The notes: generated by a model from the letters alone, not told the origin. Positions 26,955 to 40,926 are shown, numbered from the stretch's first letter. The stretch is 64,000 nucleotides of DNA from Anastatus disparis (GCA_017163975.1 JAFFSR010000240.1:1116001-1180000); one strand, 5' to 3'. Numbers and translations are program-made.

Positions 26955-27316
26955 CACTGAAAGAAATTTCGTCTTTGGGTATCTCGATATTTAGAGTCTA
27001 TTGATTTCATGAAAGAAACAACATTTCATAACTCTACATTTCGTATTATTTCAATTTATACAAGCATATAAAATAAACTCTAAGAATCCTCGAATACATC
27101 CAAAACGAAACTGAACTTGATCTTACTCGAAATTCGTAAATATGGATGCTCATGAGTCCTCGCAATAGCGCAAGCGCACGGCCGAGCTACCTCAACTCGG
27201 CTCTGGGCGTCTGAGACTCCGAGAGCCGAGATTCTTGATTTCTGCAATACCTTTGAATAAGAGACTCCGACGCTAGCGAATCAATCACAATGTATTGAAA
27301 AGTCTTTATCCCTTAA

Positions 27317-27745
27317 GAGGCGGTCGGAACCAAATCGGTGACTTAATTCAGTGCTTGTAATAAATGCTTATAATAATTTATTCATTTATTAATATGGTAA
27401 AAATATAGTCATTTCCTCTAATTATGTATATAAAGAATAATTTAAAATAGTTAAAACCACAAAAATATACAAAATATTGTTATAAAGCGAAAAATGCCAC
27501 CGAACAATCGACACGACAGTTTTTTGCATGCGGTATATGTCAAGTCAGTTTGATATTTGTAATAAATGCTTATAATAATTTATTTACTTATTCATATGGT
27601 AAAAATATAGTCATTTCCTCTAGTCATGTATATAAAGAATAATTTAAAATAGTTTAAGCCATAAAAATATACAAAATATTATCGTAAAGCAAAAAATGCT
27701 GACTTGATATATACCGCAAGTCACCGATTTGGTTCCGACCGCCTC
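27317..27745. mobile_element. 429-bp TTAA-flanked inverted-repeat element, nested
   Basis: Perfect 28-bp inverted termini (27317-27344 and 27718-27745; GAGGCGGTCGG outermost) are flanked by TTAA (27313-27316 and 27746-27749). It lies wholly inside the CACTG-ended element. The interior has a 143-bp direct duplication and a 19-bp inner inverted repeat (27530-27548 with 27699-27717, one mismatch). It is non-coding. Confidence 0.85.
27355..27699. repeat. 143-bp direct duplication within the TTAA element
   Basis: 27355-27497 and 27557-27699 are similar copies of equal length, both starting TTGTAATAAATGCTTATAAT and ending AAAAATGC, offset by 202 bp. The 59 bp between them ends in one arm of the inner inverted repeat. 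Confidence 0.8.
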
Positions 27746-27786
27746 TTAAGTCATCGACATCTCCAAAGGCGAAATTTTTTTCAGTG

Positions 27787-27832
27787 CAGTGGTGCTTGTA
27801 ACAATTATACTAAGTGAGCCACTGACGATCTC
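27787..27832 (-). mobile_element. SINE head half, B box deleted
   Basis: This continues the copy interrupted at 26954: CAGTGGTGCTTGTAACAATT, then directly AAGTGAGCCACTGACGATCTCT. The roughly 55 bases that hold the B box and anticodon-like region in other copies are missing. The copy has therefore lost its internal promoter. Confidence 0.8.
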
Positions 27833-30731
27833 TCTTATCATAAATTTAAAACCTAAATATTTACCTATTTCTTAGCTTACGTACAATCTGTTAAAATAAT
27901 TCTAAATTTTCTACTAGCATTTAGCTCAGGTTGGTTAACATTAAATTGAAGAACGATAACATTTCAAAGTAAAGGTACAGGCAATCAGAACGAGGCTGAG
28001 CTACCCTTTCAAGTACAAAGGAGAGAATTAGAGAGAGAGGGAATACAAGCTTATATGTATAAGCGATGTGTTCAAGACAACTTACAGATATGTATATATA
28101 CGTACGTACATATAGCATAAGATATAAAGCGAAGGCGGGCGCGTTTGAGGGTGGCGAACAGAATACAAGTTCTTGTCTCTTTCTCTCTCTATCTTTCTCT
28201 GTTCCTCTCTTGGTGTATATGTATATATGAGGCCGATAGCTTGAGGCTGATAGATGTCGGCTAATTATGTGGCCGAGGTAGTCTCTATCTCTCTCTCTCT
28301 TGCTCTTGTGCTCCCTATAACATCAACCAGCCCTTTTTTCTCTCTCTCTATATATATACTCGCCCTTAAAGCGACCTCTATAACATTACGCTTGTACGTA
28401 TATGAGCAGAATGAAATACGTCCAAGTGCTCGAATCAAGTGCAAATTTCCTTTTTTTTTTATTTTGTATTTTATTTATTTTTATTTTTTATTTTAAGGAT
28501 GTTTTTTGCATGCTCTATTTTTTTTCTTATTCGGTTGAGGCACGTGCGCGCGCGACTTACTTTTAATGCAATTTTCATGTAATTAACGCTCCAATGTGGT
28601 TCTGCTTTAAATTATGTACGACAATGAAATTGCCTTGTGGCCATCTATTTTTATGCTTTTTAATTTTTTTTATGTATCTTTTTTTTTAACATTTTCTGCT
28701 TTGGGATGTTACGAGCGCGCGCTAAGGCTCCTTCGGGCGTATACGGCACTTTTGATTGATATGAATAAAGTTGTAGTGAAATTTCATATTGTAATTTTCT
28801 TGAATTATAGAAGTTTTATAAACGTAGATAATGAAACATATTTCATTAGAATTTATAAGTTCGATTTATTGCTTTTCTTATAAATGTACTAAATAATAAT
28901 TGCTTTATTTATTAATATAACCAAAAATAAAGACCATGTTTCGTTTAATAAAAAGCAATGTCTTCGATCAAAAATAAATTAGTTTTGTTTGCTTCGTTTT
29001 TTCACAAAAGTTTGAAAACCAAAGTTTTGTTCTCTGTCCTAATCTGTAATTTTTTAAGTTTTTCAAGTTTTCCCCGAAAACCAAGCAAATATAAATAATT
29101 TTTTTTTAATAAAGAAAATTTTGTCTTTTATTATGCAAGATGTGGCTATCTTTTTATTTCTGTCTACCGTTACTGGTTTTTTCAAAAAATAAATTTTTTA
29201 ATTAAAAAAAAAACAAACATTCAGTTTTTTGATTGGGAAAAGAATATTCAAAAGTGTTGTTGAGTAACGTCTATTATTAAATTAAAGTAAATGCAAATCA
29301 ACAATTATTTCATAAAGATAATCTTAGTTTGATGTCAACAAAGATTATGATACTTTATGGATATTGTCACTTGAACATGTCGTACATAATATTTTTTCCT
29401 TTATTTTAAAAAATATTCACCATTTGAATATTGAAATTTATAAAATATATGAGGTCACAGTGTAATCATATAATTGCTTTTTTACGCATATTATATTTCA
29501 CATACAAGAGAAAATCATCGACCTCTCTCTCTCTCTCCATCTCTTGTCATAGCCCCCGGATTTAGGTTACACTTTGGCGAACTGACTATGTATACCTATT
29601 TTACCTTGTTACGTCGCATGACGAACGGCCGTGCTGTGTTGTAGATAGTTTATTATTAAAGTTTTCTAAATTATTCAGAATTTATAAAATATTGAAAATC
29701 ACGATTTTACGTGTTAAATATAATCATTATCTAAATAACACGAAAATTGGTATTTTTTTTCAAAATTTAAATTTTTTACATTGAAAATGCAATGTGACTT
29801 AAATTTAAACGAGAGTTTTAAAACTATTTAAACATAATTATTTTATAATTAATTAATATTAAGGCTAAAAATATTTATCAATAAAAATCAAGTTGATTAC
29901 CAATATAAATCAAACAATATAATATTTTTATTAATTGTCGATTTGAACTGTTTGATTACAATGAGATTACTAAAATCAGCATCCAGAAGTGCCTCATTTA
30001 TACTCTGCTACTTATAAAACAATCATAAGGCACTTTGAAGTATCAAGAAAAATCATTAAATGCTAAAAATAAGATTGAACAGTCAAAACGGTTGTACAAG
30101 ATTATGACAATTTAATCGAAGCTAATCGAGGATTCAAACAACAACAATAACAGCAACAACAACAATAACAACAAGAGTTGATGTTTCGTAGAGTCTAACC
30201 AGTCTCTGCCCTTAGGCAGCTTTAACCATTTACAAATATTGGATGTCGCGAAATCACTGGGGAATATATATACGCCTTGTCTATAGTGAAAACCTACTTT
30301 CCGCTTCTCTCTTCGCGGATTAAATTATGATTCGACCTCGTTATCTCAATAAATTACGCGCTTAAGCGCTGAAATTCATTAAATTTTTAGCCTAAGGTCA
30401 AATAAAAAAAAATTTTTATATTTAGTAAGAGCTACTTATATAATAATTGTTTTTCATTTTTAATTATTATTAGAGCTAGATTGTTTACTATTAAACTTGA
30501 CAGTTAGCAGTTGACACGGTTTTATGAAAGCTAAAATTGAGATGAAAATTTATGTCAATAATATGCATTTTGAAATATTAAAATCATTATTAATTATTTA
30601 TATTAACAAATATGAAATTCATTTTTTTTCATTGCTGCTAATTTAACAATTATTTATCCATTTCATGTTCAAATCAATAGGCATCAAACATGCAAACAAA
30701 AATTGATCACTACTTTAAATTAAGAAATTAA
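27833..30731. other. Gene-free stretch
   Basis: The island at 27930-28760 carries CT runs, TATATA and GCGCGC. AT-rich DNA follows, with a short CT-rich piece at 29520-29640 and the CAA repeat at 30135. No gene was recognised. Confidence 0.6.
30135..30175. repeat. (CAA)n microsatellite, imperfect
   Basis: CAACAACAATAACAGCAACA-type triplets with a few substitutions; non-coding here, since no supporting frame surrounds it. Confidence 0.9.
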
Positions 30732-30917
30732 ATGGTCTCGATAAAGAAGCGATGAATTCGTAATCTCGAGGACTCGAGTTCGAATCCCGTTCTCAGTCGA
30801 TTTATACATGCAACATTGTACGTTACATGTGCTTTGTTTACAAATACACAGATGACCTCCGTCGCCAATTAGCATCGAAATAATTTCGTAAATACAGCGA
30901 CGTTAAATAAAATTTTA
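30732..30917 (+). mobile_element. tRNA-derived SINE copy with decayed A box
   Basis: The plus-strand copy keeps GTTCGAATCCCG in the B box, ACGTTACATGTGCT and the terminal AGCGACGTTAAATAAAA. The A box region is degraded (TCTCGATAAAGAAGCG), so it is probably transcriptionally dead. Confidence 0.8.
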
Positions 30918-33589
30918 AAAAATAAGAAAATGAAACGTGGGTAAATAGAAGATAAAATGTTAATTTCTGTTCAAAACTATAATATGAATCAAAATGACAA
31001 TTATTAATATTTAACTACTAATTATTTATTAGAAAATAATTATGATTCACTTAACGGGGTCTTTATACCTAATTACTAATGAATAAAAGATAAAAAATTT
31101 TCATGAAATGCATTCCATAAATGAGATTAGCTTTTGTCAAAATATGATGATTCAATACAAACTTAAATATGTAAGACTAAAAATCGCGAAAAAGACATAT
31201 TTTTCAAATTTCGAAGAATTAATTGTAATACTGTTAATTCTTGGACTTAATACTGAATTTTCGGACGTAATAATATTGAGGCAGTATAATATTGGAATAA
31301 ATATAAAAAAGAAAACTACACAGTGAGATTGTGTTAAGATTAAATGCTCTACATGGCCAATTGTAATATACAATTTTCATTTTTATTCATATTCTCATAC
31401 TACCTTTTAGCGTTATAATAAATTCTTTGAAATATTAAAAAATACGTCTTTTTTACAATTTTCAGTCATAAACATCTAAATTTTTATTGAATAATAATAA
31501 AGCACATAATTAAAATATAGATAAGGTAAAACTATGCCAATATAAGATTTTCCCTTAAATCAATGCATGAAAAACTATAATAAGAATAATATCACGTCTT
31601 ACTAGTCGCGATATATATCTACTTAAAACTATACATGAGAGAATTTCAACCTTGAAAGATGAAACAGATTTTATAAAATACATAGAATTTATTCCATTAG
31701 CCTAGTTACAGTCTATGGCTTTTATAGTAAAACAATATGTTTACTACTTTTGTTGCCTCCGAGCTTTAAAATTTATTTATGATTTTTCTTTCGGTAATTT
31801 CTATTGTTTGTTCTAAACGAAATACAAATAAAGTATATATTATTTGTAAACACTTATAGTCATTACAAATAGTTGAAAAAATAAAATTTTTTTTCGGTAA
31901 ATTATAGTAACGAAAACCATTGAAATGCCACTTACAATTTTGGTTAATTTTTCATAATAAGACGAACCATTTGACCAAACAATACAAAATAAAAGTCCAA
32001 AGTCATGCATGAAAGCCCTCATCATACTTTTCTTGAACTCCCTCAAATTCTACCGAAAATATTTCTTAGGATACATACCCCTTTTGGCAAACAATGACCT
32101 TGGCTTGTATACGTACATATATATATCTCGGCAAGTTGAAAACAAAACACGCGAACGTTGCAGTATGCACACGTGTATTTCTTTTTAGGATATATTTCTT
32201 TGACGCAAAATCGCGATGATGCGCATATCCAAAAAGCTCCTTATACCCTAAAGCTAATACATTTTCTTTTTTTTTCTTTTTTTCTTTTGGTGGAGGCGTT
32301 CATTTCGCTTATACTTTTTTTTGGGAGTACTTACATTGAAACTCTACTAAGGGTCCTCCCTTCTCTCCCTTACCGATTCCCCTATGTAATTGGGCTTGAA
32401 ACTCACGCGCGTAGATTATACACCCGCATATGTCCTAAGGCATATTTCAGCTATGGTCCACTCTCTTTTCTTTTCTTTCTCTTTCTCTTCATTCTTTCTC
32501 TTTGCTTGTATGCATGATATATTGTACTATGGATGTTATATACATAATACCTTGTGTGTGTATATATACGTATATCTGATGCACGAAAAGTTGAACACTT
32601 TTACTATACACGTGTATAGATGTAACAGGGTAAGTTTTTGGGAAGAGTTTAAAGAAAAAAAAGTAAAGCAAAAAAAAAATATATGTAAGATGCAACGAAT
32701 GGGTTATTGAGAAGAACGTAAAAATGTTACAAGCGGGTGGATTATAAATATACAGGGCAAAACTGATGATGCATATGCTTTTTGCCTTGCGCTTATGGAG
32801 AGCAACAACACTCTCAAAAATGTTTGTTGCACTGATCTTCTTTCGCTTCGGGCTTATTCATTTCTTCATTTTTTTTCTTTTTTTTTTTTTTGCTTTTTAG
32901 AGAATTTTTTTTTCATTCTCTTCGTGGACCAGCACTTAAGAGAAATTATTTTTTTATGCGCATTACGTTGGATAAAAATATGGAAATAATAAGTGGACTT
33001 AAAAAAGAATTTCTTTAAAAAAGGGAGAATTTTTTTAGGTACTTAAAATAATCAAATTTAAGATAAAATTTATGATTTGTAATAAATTTATTTCTCTATC
33101 CATTTTTTAAATTAGTTTATTATGTTTGTAAAATTTTAAAGCTCCATTATTATCACTATATATTGTATTTTTCAGTTTTTTATTTTATGATTTATACATA
33201 AATAAACAAAGTATAACATTATCGATCAAATCATGCTAATTAATTTAGCAATTGATTATTTCTGGAAAAAGTCAAGACAAACTAAAACTTTATTACTCGT
33301 AATTTGTTTTTATTTGTACTTTCTAAAAATAGACCAAGAAGAAAAGTATAATGAGATTAAAATCTTGAAATTCAAATCTAAACCTATAGTCTTAATACCG
33401 ATAAAAGTTAACGACCAACACAGGGTCAAAAAGTGCAAACTTAGTCCATTAAACCTTCATCTCACTTCCATCCCTCATAGTGTCTGGTTTCGCTTATGCT
33501 CTAAATAAATCTCGCGACGTTATTTTATGATGCCAAAGCTCTTTTCTCCTCTCTCTCTCTCTCTCCTTACACTTCGAGTTAAAGAAGAA

Positions 33590-34170
33590 AGAAAAAAGGG
33601 TCATCAAGATAAAAGTGTATACGACTTACATATAGAAAAAAAAACATAAGATCGAAGACCAAACCAGTAAAGAGTAAGTAAGACAGAATTATAAGTAAAG
33701 ATAGAAGAACAGAGATAGTTTAAAGTTAAAAAAAAAAAAACAAAATAAAAAGAACAAAAGTAAGAGAAGCTTATATATAAGAAAATAAGAATAAGAAGCT
33801 GCTTGCTTGGTAAGAAAAGGAAAAAAAAGAGAGAGAGAAGCTCTTGGTACAGTACTAGCCGAGTATATGATGTGGCCACGCCCGTGGCGGATTCTTGATA
33901 CGTAACTCGTGCGGTGGCTCGACCTACCCAAGATCCCTCTTGGCTCTTTTTACCTCCTCCTCCACCTCATCCTCCTCCTTCTTTTTCTTCTTTATTTTCT
34001 TTTTTTTTTATTTTGCCTTTTCTTACTTCTTCTTCTTCAACTGTTATATCCCTCCCGTCTCTAAGATTATCGGCTTACTGCTTTTATTGCAATTGAATCT
34101 CTCCCTCAAGGTACAAACTCACCCCACTATCTTAGTTTTTTTCTTCCTCTTTTCTTTACCATAAGAGAAG
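33590..34170. repeat. Polypurine arm, spacer and polypyrimidine arm
   Basis: 33590-33845 is A/G-rich on the plus strand. A GC-richer spacer (33846-33945) follows, then a CT-rich stretch (33946-34170). The arrangement repeats that at 42.4-42.8 kb. Confidence 0.65.
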
Positions 34171-34211
34171 CTGTGCAACGCCATAGTCAGTATCGGAATA
34201 ACTATACCTCC

Positions 34212-34251
34212 CACTACTACTAATACTACTACTACTATTATTACTACTACT
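34212..34251. repeat. (ACT)n microsatellite, imperfect
   Basis: Repeats of ACTACTACTAATACTACTAC form, in a pyrimidine-rich island. Confidence 0.9.
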
Positions 34252-37200
34252 TCTTTATATGCTATATATACATTAGAGAGAAAAGAAATCTTATGCTTCG
34301 CTTGAAACGAACTCGATGGTATTTTTCTCGCGAGCTCTCTTGCAAGACTTTAATGTAGAGAAAGAGAAAGATAGAGAGAGATGGAGAATCACGTTAAAGC
34401 GATGGAAAGTCCAAGCATATACGACGCTGCCAAGAAAGTGTTATTACGATCTTTTACCTTGCGATCTTGTAATTTTTTTTCTTCTTTTCTGCTTATATGT
34501 GTACCTTTTTTCCTTTATTTCCCTCCTTTTTTTTGTTTAAGCGTGGAGCAGTTATAATATTGGATCATTTTAAAATTCAAAAGATTTCAATATTTTTTAA
34601 GACGCATATGAAGAAAGATTTTTTATCAACTTTAACTACAAATGCATATTTTATGTAATTGAGGGATTATTTTCATAATTCACATTGTACAAAGTATTTA
34701 AATAAAAAGCACTGTTCATCTCATTAAATCGACTGAATCAATTATGGAAACAAAACGAGAAGTTTTTATTTTCGACGAGTCAAACTGAATCTGTTGAATA
34801 AACTTGAAACGTTTCTGTAATGTATTCAAATAATAAGTTCGTTAAAATGACTTTTCCTTTTTTTTATGCATTAAAGATCAAGGTCTATTTTAAATTAAAC
34901 ATTACATTTTACTACAAGAAATATCCATTCAATTTTTTTTAACATTCATTAATCATTATCATTATTATTTGTATTATTCAAGTTAATTATCAATAAGTAA
35001 AATTCGACGTCCAATGCCAGTAGAATGGATAAAAAAGTCCAATGCCATATGAAGAAAATTATATTTTTGTGCATATAATATCTTGAAGAAATGAGTTATT
35101 ATGAGACCTTAACTTGTCAGTCATTATTTATAATTGTTTTCTCGTACTTTTTTTGTCTATATAAATATGAATCGTACTTTTTATTTTTTTTCTTTTTTTG
35201 TTGTAAATTATTATGAATTCATATTCGGAGAAATCTTATACTTTGTAATTAATTTTAACTATTGACTTGAACAAAGAGATTTTGATAAACAAGAAGAAGA
35301 TTTAAAATAATTAATCTTTATTGAAAATTTATTGTTTGTAATACGTTTCATTTATAAATTAATACGGTTGCGATATTTTAAATTGAATTATATTTTATAA
35401 TCAACATTTAAAAATAAAATTTATATCTACCAGTTTCAATTTAATATAAATAAACTAATATAAATAAACCAAAACAAATTATTACGTGAAAATTCTATCG
35501 ATATTCAATCAACTATATATTGATTACTTAATTTTCATACTTAATGAATTTGATTACCATATTTTTTTATTACTTTTTTCAATAAAATGATAAGAATTTA
35601 ATATCTGTAAGTTTTATTTATATCATTTTATAATTTTTTATTATTAATTTTATTTAATTGCCGTTGAATTCTATATGGATAAAATATTAAAAGCGATTTT
35701 TTTTCAATGAATCAGTTTAAAATTAATCAATTAATACATAAATTTATTTTTATAAAAATATCCCTGATCATTATATAAATCTTCTTAACTTCCTTCGTTA
35801 AGCTGCGTAGTACAATAATAAAACACGGCATAGGACGTAGTACATACACAATCTTAAATCTTATTACAAATCATCCATTCTAAAAGGAAGAAAAGAAAGA
35901 AAGAAATTGTTACGAATTTAAGATGCATTTCCTTTTGTAAGACATTCATAATCAATGCATTATAAAGTTAACTACACATATAAACGCGATACAGCGATAA
36001 AGAAAATTAAATTACGCTCCTAGACAATTCTATTAAACTTTATAACGAATATCATTATTTCTTCTTTTTTTCTTTATCTTCCTTTTCTTTCATTCCTTTC
36101 TTTATTTTATCCGTTGCACAATTCATAAACAAGGCGCATAAATAAGTACGTACTTTAATCATTCGCTGCTCGAGATGCAACTTTTCATATGTAATATATA
36201 TACACACACGTACATGCACATGCAGCAATGTATGTAACATTTTAAAGCTACGAAGTTGATTACAACGCTTCAAAAAATAAACCTTTACGTATCTATTATT
36301 GCTGACTATAGCCGCACTATTTCTTCTTCTTCTTCATCGTCGTATACACAAGTTTTAAAATCCTTTTTTGCGCCCGTTAATTCGCCCGTCTAACTCATAT
36401 TCCTCCCTCGCGCTGAGCAATAGTTGCTTGTATACGTTGGCTCGTGCCTCATTCTTACTTTATTTCTTGTTTTTTTTATTTTCTTAATGTTTCTTCTTTT
36501 TTTCTTTCTTTCCTTCTTCATCTTTTTTTATTTTCTTCGTTGCAGCTGTATATGCGTCCCCTTTGGCTTTGCTTTTACATTACGAGTTTTCGCTTTGCTA
36601 GCGCACACGCGTTCATATTATTTCTTTCTCTTTCTCTTTCTCTTCTTATATCGTCATTTTACCAACGTCCGCCCTGCGGCTCATTAAAAAAAAGTAAAAT
36701 ACGAAAAAATAACGCCGATGCCTTCTTGATCCCCTAATTGCAAGATGGCGGATATACAGGGCGCTCTCTCGCGCATACATGGCCGATTGAGCTTACAAAA
36801 CCGCTTCTTGATATTGGCTCCTTTTTTTTGCTTCATAAGATGAAGAAAGAGAGAAGAAAGAGTGTTTATCAAAAGGTCTATGGGATATGATACTTTATAA
36901 AGATTTCTTCCCTCGGGACTGTAATGTTTTAAAATTTATATAAAGTTGAATATGAAAAAGAAAAAAAGGAAAAAATTGAAGCGGGAGATAATGCATAAAT
37001 TAGAACAAGAAAAGATAATGCAAGTGTTTATGTATGTGTTACGAGATTATATGCGTGAAAATATATATGCACACATGTAAGTAGGCAGGTTGGGTTATTG
37101 CGTTACGATGATAATTGTGAGAATTGCGCGCCGTTGGATAAAAAGCCTTCGTTTTGATTCATAAACGAGGAAGTATTAAATAACGTTCGTAAGAATAAAA

Positions 37201-39509
37201 AAGAGGAAAAAAAGTTTACGTTTCAACTATGTTATTTGAATTTCATAAAGTTGAGATGAAAAAAATTTCATTAAAATAAATACTTACATTTAACGTAGAC
37301 GTGCGTATTTTGCCTATAAGAAATCAATAAACTTAAATTCATTTTTTTAGCCTTAAATCTTTCATAATTGTAGTATTCATAGTTTAGGTTAAAAAAAATT
37401 TTTAATTATACACCTTGGGAAAAGTTATAACAATTAATAAGTAATTTTGAAAGGAGTTAGCTCTGTATATACGGAAGAAATGAGCAAACACATTTATAAC
37501 TTATGATTGGCTTTAATATCCATCATGAATTTTCACGTAATATTTACGAAATTTTATAAATCCCAGCTGCTTAGATTCATGAATTAAAGCGCAAGATAAA
37601 TAGTGATTAAGATCAAACCGTACGTATAGTATAAAAGATAAGAAAAAACTATTTTATAAGATATGTTATGCATACGTAAGATGATGTAAGTGATAATTTA
37701 TATGTTAAATGTATTTTCGCGTTGCCGATACTGATTAAACTATGATTAATAGATCAGTCAATGAACTACACGCAGTCTAATAATTCAATAATATAAATAT
37801 GTGGCAATGCGAAATGATTAAATATTTGTAATTTATTAAAATTTGCCTATTTATAAAACAAATATTTAAAATCAAGTTTTGTAATTGCCAGTCGTTTAAT
37901 ATGAAAATCATTGAATATTATAATAGTTTATAAATTTAATTTAAATATATAATTTAAATACATAATTAGATTTTATTTATTTGTTTTTCAGGTACGCTTT
38001 CTTGAGTATTTTCTTATGTGCTGGATAATGTGGGATATTACAGAAAATTTAGTAAGTTTGATCTTTTTTGCATTTTAAGTAGAAACAGTCAATCGTGGTA
38101 AGGCGAAAATAAAATATTCCGTATATTAATATTTATAAGATATTATTTAAGTACTTAAAATAGACATAGCAAACTATGTTTATCATAATAATAATGTATT
38201 TAATATTTAATATTCACTATTTAAGTTCATTTTTTATTAAAATTATCCTTCGAAAGAAAGTTTCTTTTAAAACTATATTTTCTTTTCTCGAATTTAGTAA
38301 GTTTAAAAAATGCTTTATTCACTTTTAGAATAGTCTTTCTTCTTATCTGGCTACAAGTTGAATGAGCGAGAAATGGATCGATAAGAAGAGTTTGTCACGG
38401 GCAAAGAAAACCAGCTCAGCGTATTCGAATTTTATCACCCGTTCTGTCATTGCTAAAACGTCAAATTGTAGAAAAACTTTCTGAAGTTTTACTTCTTACT
38501 TTTTTTCCTTTTTTTATCATTAATAGTTCACTTTTTAAACTAACTTTCATCTCCATCGATTTTGCAAATTAAAATATAAATTATTAGCATCGTTTTAATA
38601 ATAATTTTATTATTAATTATTTTCGTATTTATTCTAATTCAAACAAATATTATTAACTTTGTAAAAAGTTATCTGAATGTTTTATTTAAAATATAAAAAA
38701 TTTAACATTATTGATGATCAATGTGAAGAAATCTTATAAACTTTCTTTTGATAATAATAAATGAATGCGAGAGAAAGAAATTAATATAACTAACAATACA
38801 ACAGAAGCAAAAATAAGTAGTAAAAATTATCTAAGGGATTCAAGATATAAAATTAGTTCGATTTAAAAAAAATTGTTTCGTTAATGTTATAATTAATAAT
38901 CAAATTGAAATAATTAAAAATAAGGAAAAATTAATCTTTTTATGTGTTTTATGATAATGTTTTACATTAAGCTTAAAATGTGTTTTTTTGTCTTTAATTT
39001 TTTGTAATGTTTTAAAACTTTCATAATGATTTTGATTTTATTAATTATCAAATTTTATCAATAAATTAATTAATTTTGCTTAATTATTTATAATATACTT
39101 AAATTATTATTTACTGAAAAATATTTTCACATATTTTATTAAAAAATTTTTTGTTAATCACAGAATAAAAAGTTATAAAAATAATAATTACAAAAATAGT
39201 TCCAAAAAAATCTTTCTAATAACATTATTTGCATATATTCTCGTGTTTCCTTCATTCATATTAACTCATAATCGATTTCTACCTTACAACTGAATCAACA
39301 AGACCTAATCTAACAAAGACGTTAAACTTCACAATTCTCAATACTCACAATATGTAATTCTATAAAATATTCTCAAGATCAATTCCGATAAGTGTTTTCA
39401 TCTTAAAAGAATTTTCATCGAGGCATTATACACGTAATACCAAATCTTCTCAAAGTGAAAGGTCATAACAGCCGGTCAAACAAGAGAATTCAATACTAAA
39501 AGAGAAGAT

Positions 39510-39527
39510 TTCTCTCTCTCTCTCTCT
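39510..39527. repeat. (TC)n microsatellite
   Basis: Nine TC dinucleotides. Similar short (CT/GA)n runs recur near 1440, 2995, 28290, 29523, 33548, 44809, 45485 and 55772. Confidence 0.9.
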
Positions 39528-40926
39528 TTTGGCTTTAGGTTATTTCAAAACCCATATAAATACACAATGCATGTATTGTTCGATTTTACGTTGCCTCAAG
39601 GGTAGTGCGAGCTTCTTCAGGGTGCAAGCCGTCCTACCGAGCGGCCCACGCTTAACTTTTTACCGCTCATCGACGTGTATATCTTTTCTCTTCTCGAAAG
39701 CCTTGAAAATTTCTTTTTTTTCCTTTCTCTCTTTTACTCTTTCTTTCGTTCTCTCTTTACCAGATGCATATACATGTATACACATACAGACTTGAAGCTG
39801 TATTGTGTAGGGCGTGGGTGGATGCGTATACCTTCGCCTTTGGTAATCGTATGTAAATCGCATAGCGGCTGCACACACAACGGATTATATCTCTGGCAGT
39901 GCTCTTTTTCGCGACCGCAAGAATCAAGGTTCTGGTTTTGAAAAAGAAAAAAAAGTAAAAATAAAAATAAATAAAAGAAGAAGAAAGATTTCTCCCTCTC
40001 TCCCTGATGACGAAGGAGAAGTTGTTGGCCCAAGGCAAGTCGAAAGGTGGATAAGCGAGCTCTCTTGTGCTCGTAAACAAATTATCCGGACTTAAGGGTC
40101 GAAGGTCTATTGAACCGAGAGAAACTTGTGAATCTCTTTTCATTCTATATGTATATATATATTTTTTCTTCTTATTTTTTTTATTATTTCTTTCTCTTTC
40201 CTTGCTCTCTTATCTCATTTACATAGTAGGCCCTGAAGCTTTAGCTGCTGTTGCTGCTGCGCGAAACTCTTTTGCTCCGCCCGCGCTTATTATAACCGCG
40301 ATGCGAAGAAGGAGCGAGTGAACGGGGGGACAGGAAGGGGCTCGACATATCTTTTGTATACATATACATACCTGATTCTTTCCGAGTAAAGATAAAGTAA
40401 GGTTGAAATGGTATATAGGATTGAGTTTAACGAAAATATTGCAATATGCAGAAATTATCGGTCAAGATGCCTTATATTATATATGGGAAAAAAAGGGAAC
40501 CAAGTGCGGGCGCTACTCTCTCGCGCGCTCTAATTGCGCCACTGTTCGTTAGCCCCCTGGGTGTATCCTCTACCCGAGCGTGAAACCATGTAAGTTGTAT
40601 TTTAAAAGAAAGAAAAAATATGAAAACAAAAAATGAAAAAATAAAGAATAAAGTAAAGGAAAAGATATCTATAAGCTGTAACTTAACGTTCTTCTTCTGC
40701 TTCCCCCGCTGATGTGTTTAACCGTAGGCCCTGAATGGCGTGACTTCGATATGCGCGAAAGACGAGCTTCTCATCTTCTTACTTGTGTTTATACCCTTAA
40801 TTCGCACGCGCTCTTACGTACTTTTTTTCCTCATTCTTATGTATTTTTTTATTCTTTGCTAGAAACCCTTAAGCGCTCTGTTTTTTTGGTTTGTGTATGC
40901 ATAATGCGAGGGTGGTACACACAAGT

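Larger units (their letters stand above)
26955..27786. mobile_element. 832-bp CACTG-ended element inserted in a SINE
   Basis: It begins CACTGAAAGAAATTTCG and ends CGAAATTTTTTTCAGTG; the imperfect inverted repeat extends to about 35 bp. The first five bases match the element at 20171, suggesting related families. Left of the nested TTAA element is a stretch of moderate GC with a perfect 9-bp hairpin (27196-27204 with 27222-27230). No transposase frame. No target duplication is evident: the SINE sequence joins precisely across it. Confidence 0.8.
30918..39240. other. Gene-free stretch
   Basis: Simple-sequence islands at about 31560-32990, 33400-34560 and 36100-37280; AT-rich DNA at 34600-36000 and 37300-39240. 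No conserved exon, tRNA or transposon terminus was recognised. Confidence 0.6.

Noticed and set aside
32158..32517. 119-codon plus-strand open frame
   Set aside because: Low-complexity hydrophobic product of T/C-rich DNA with overlapping frames open on both strands.
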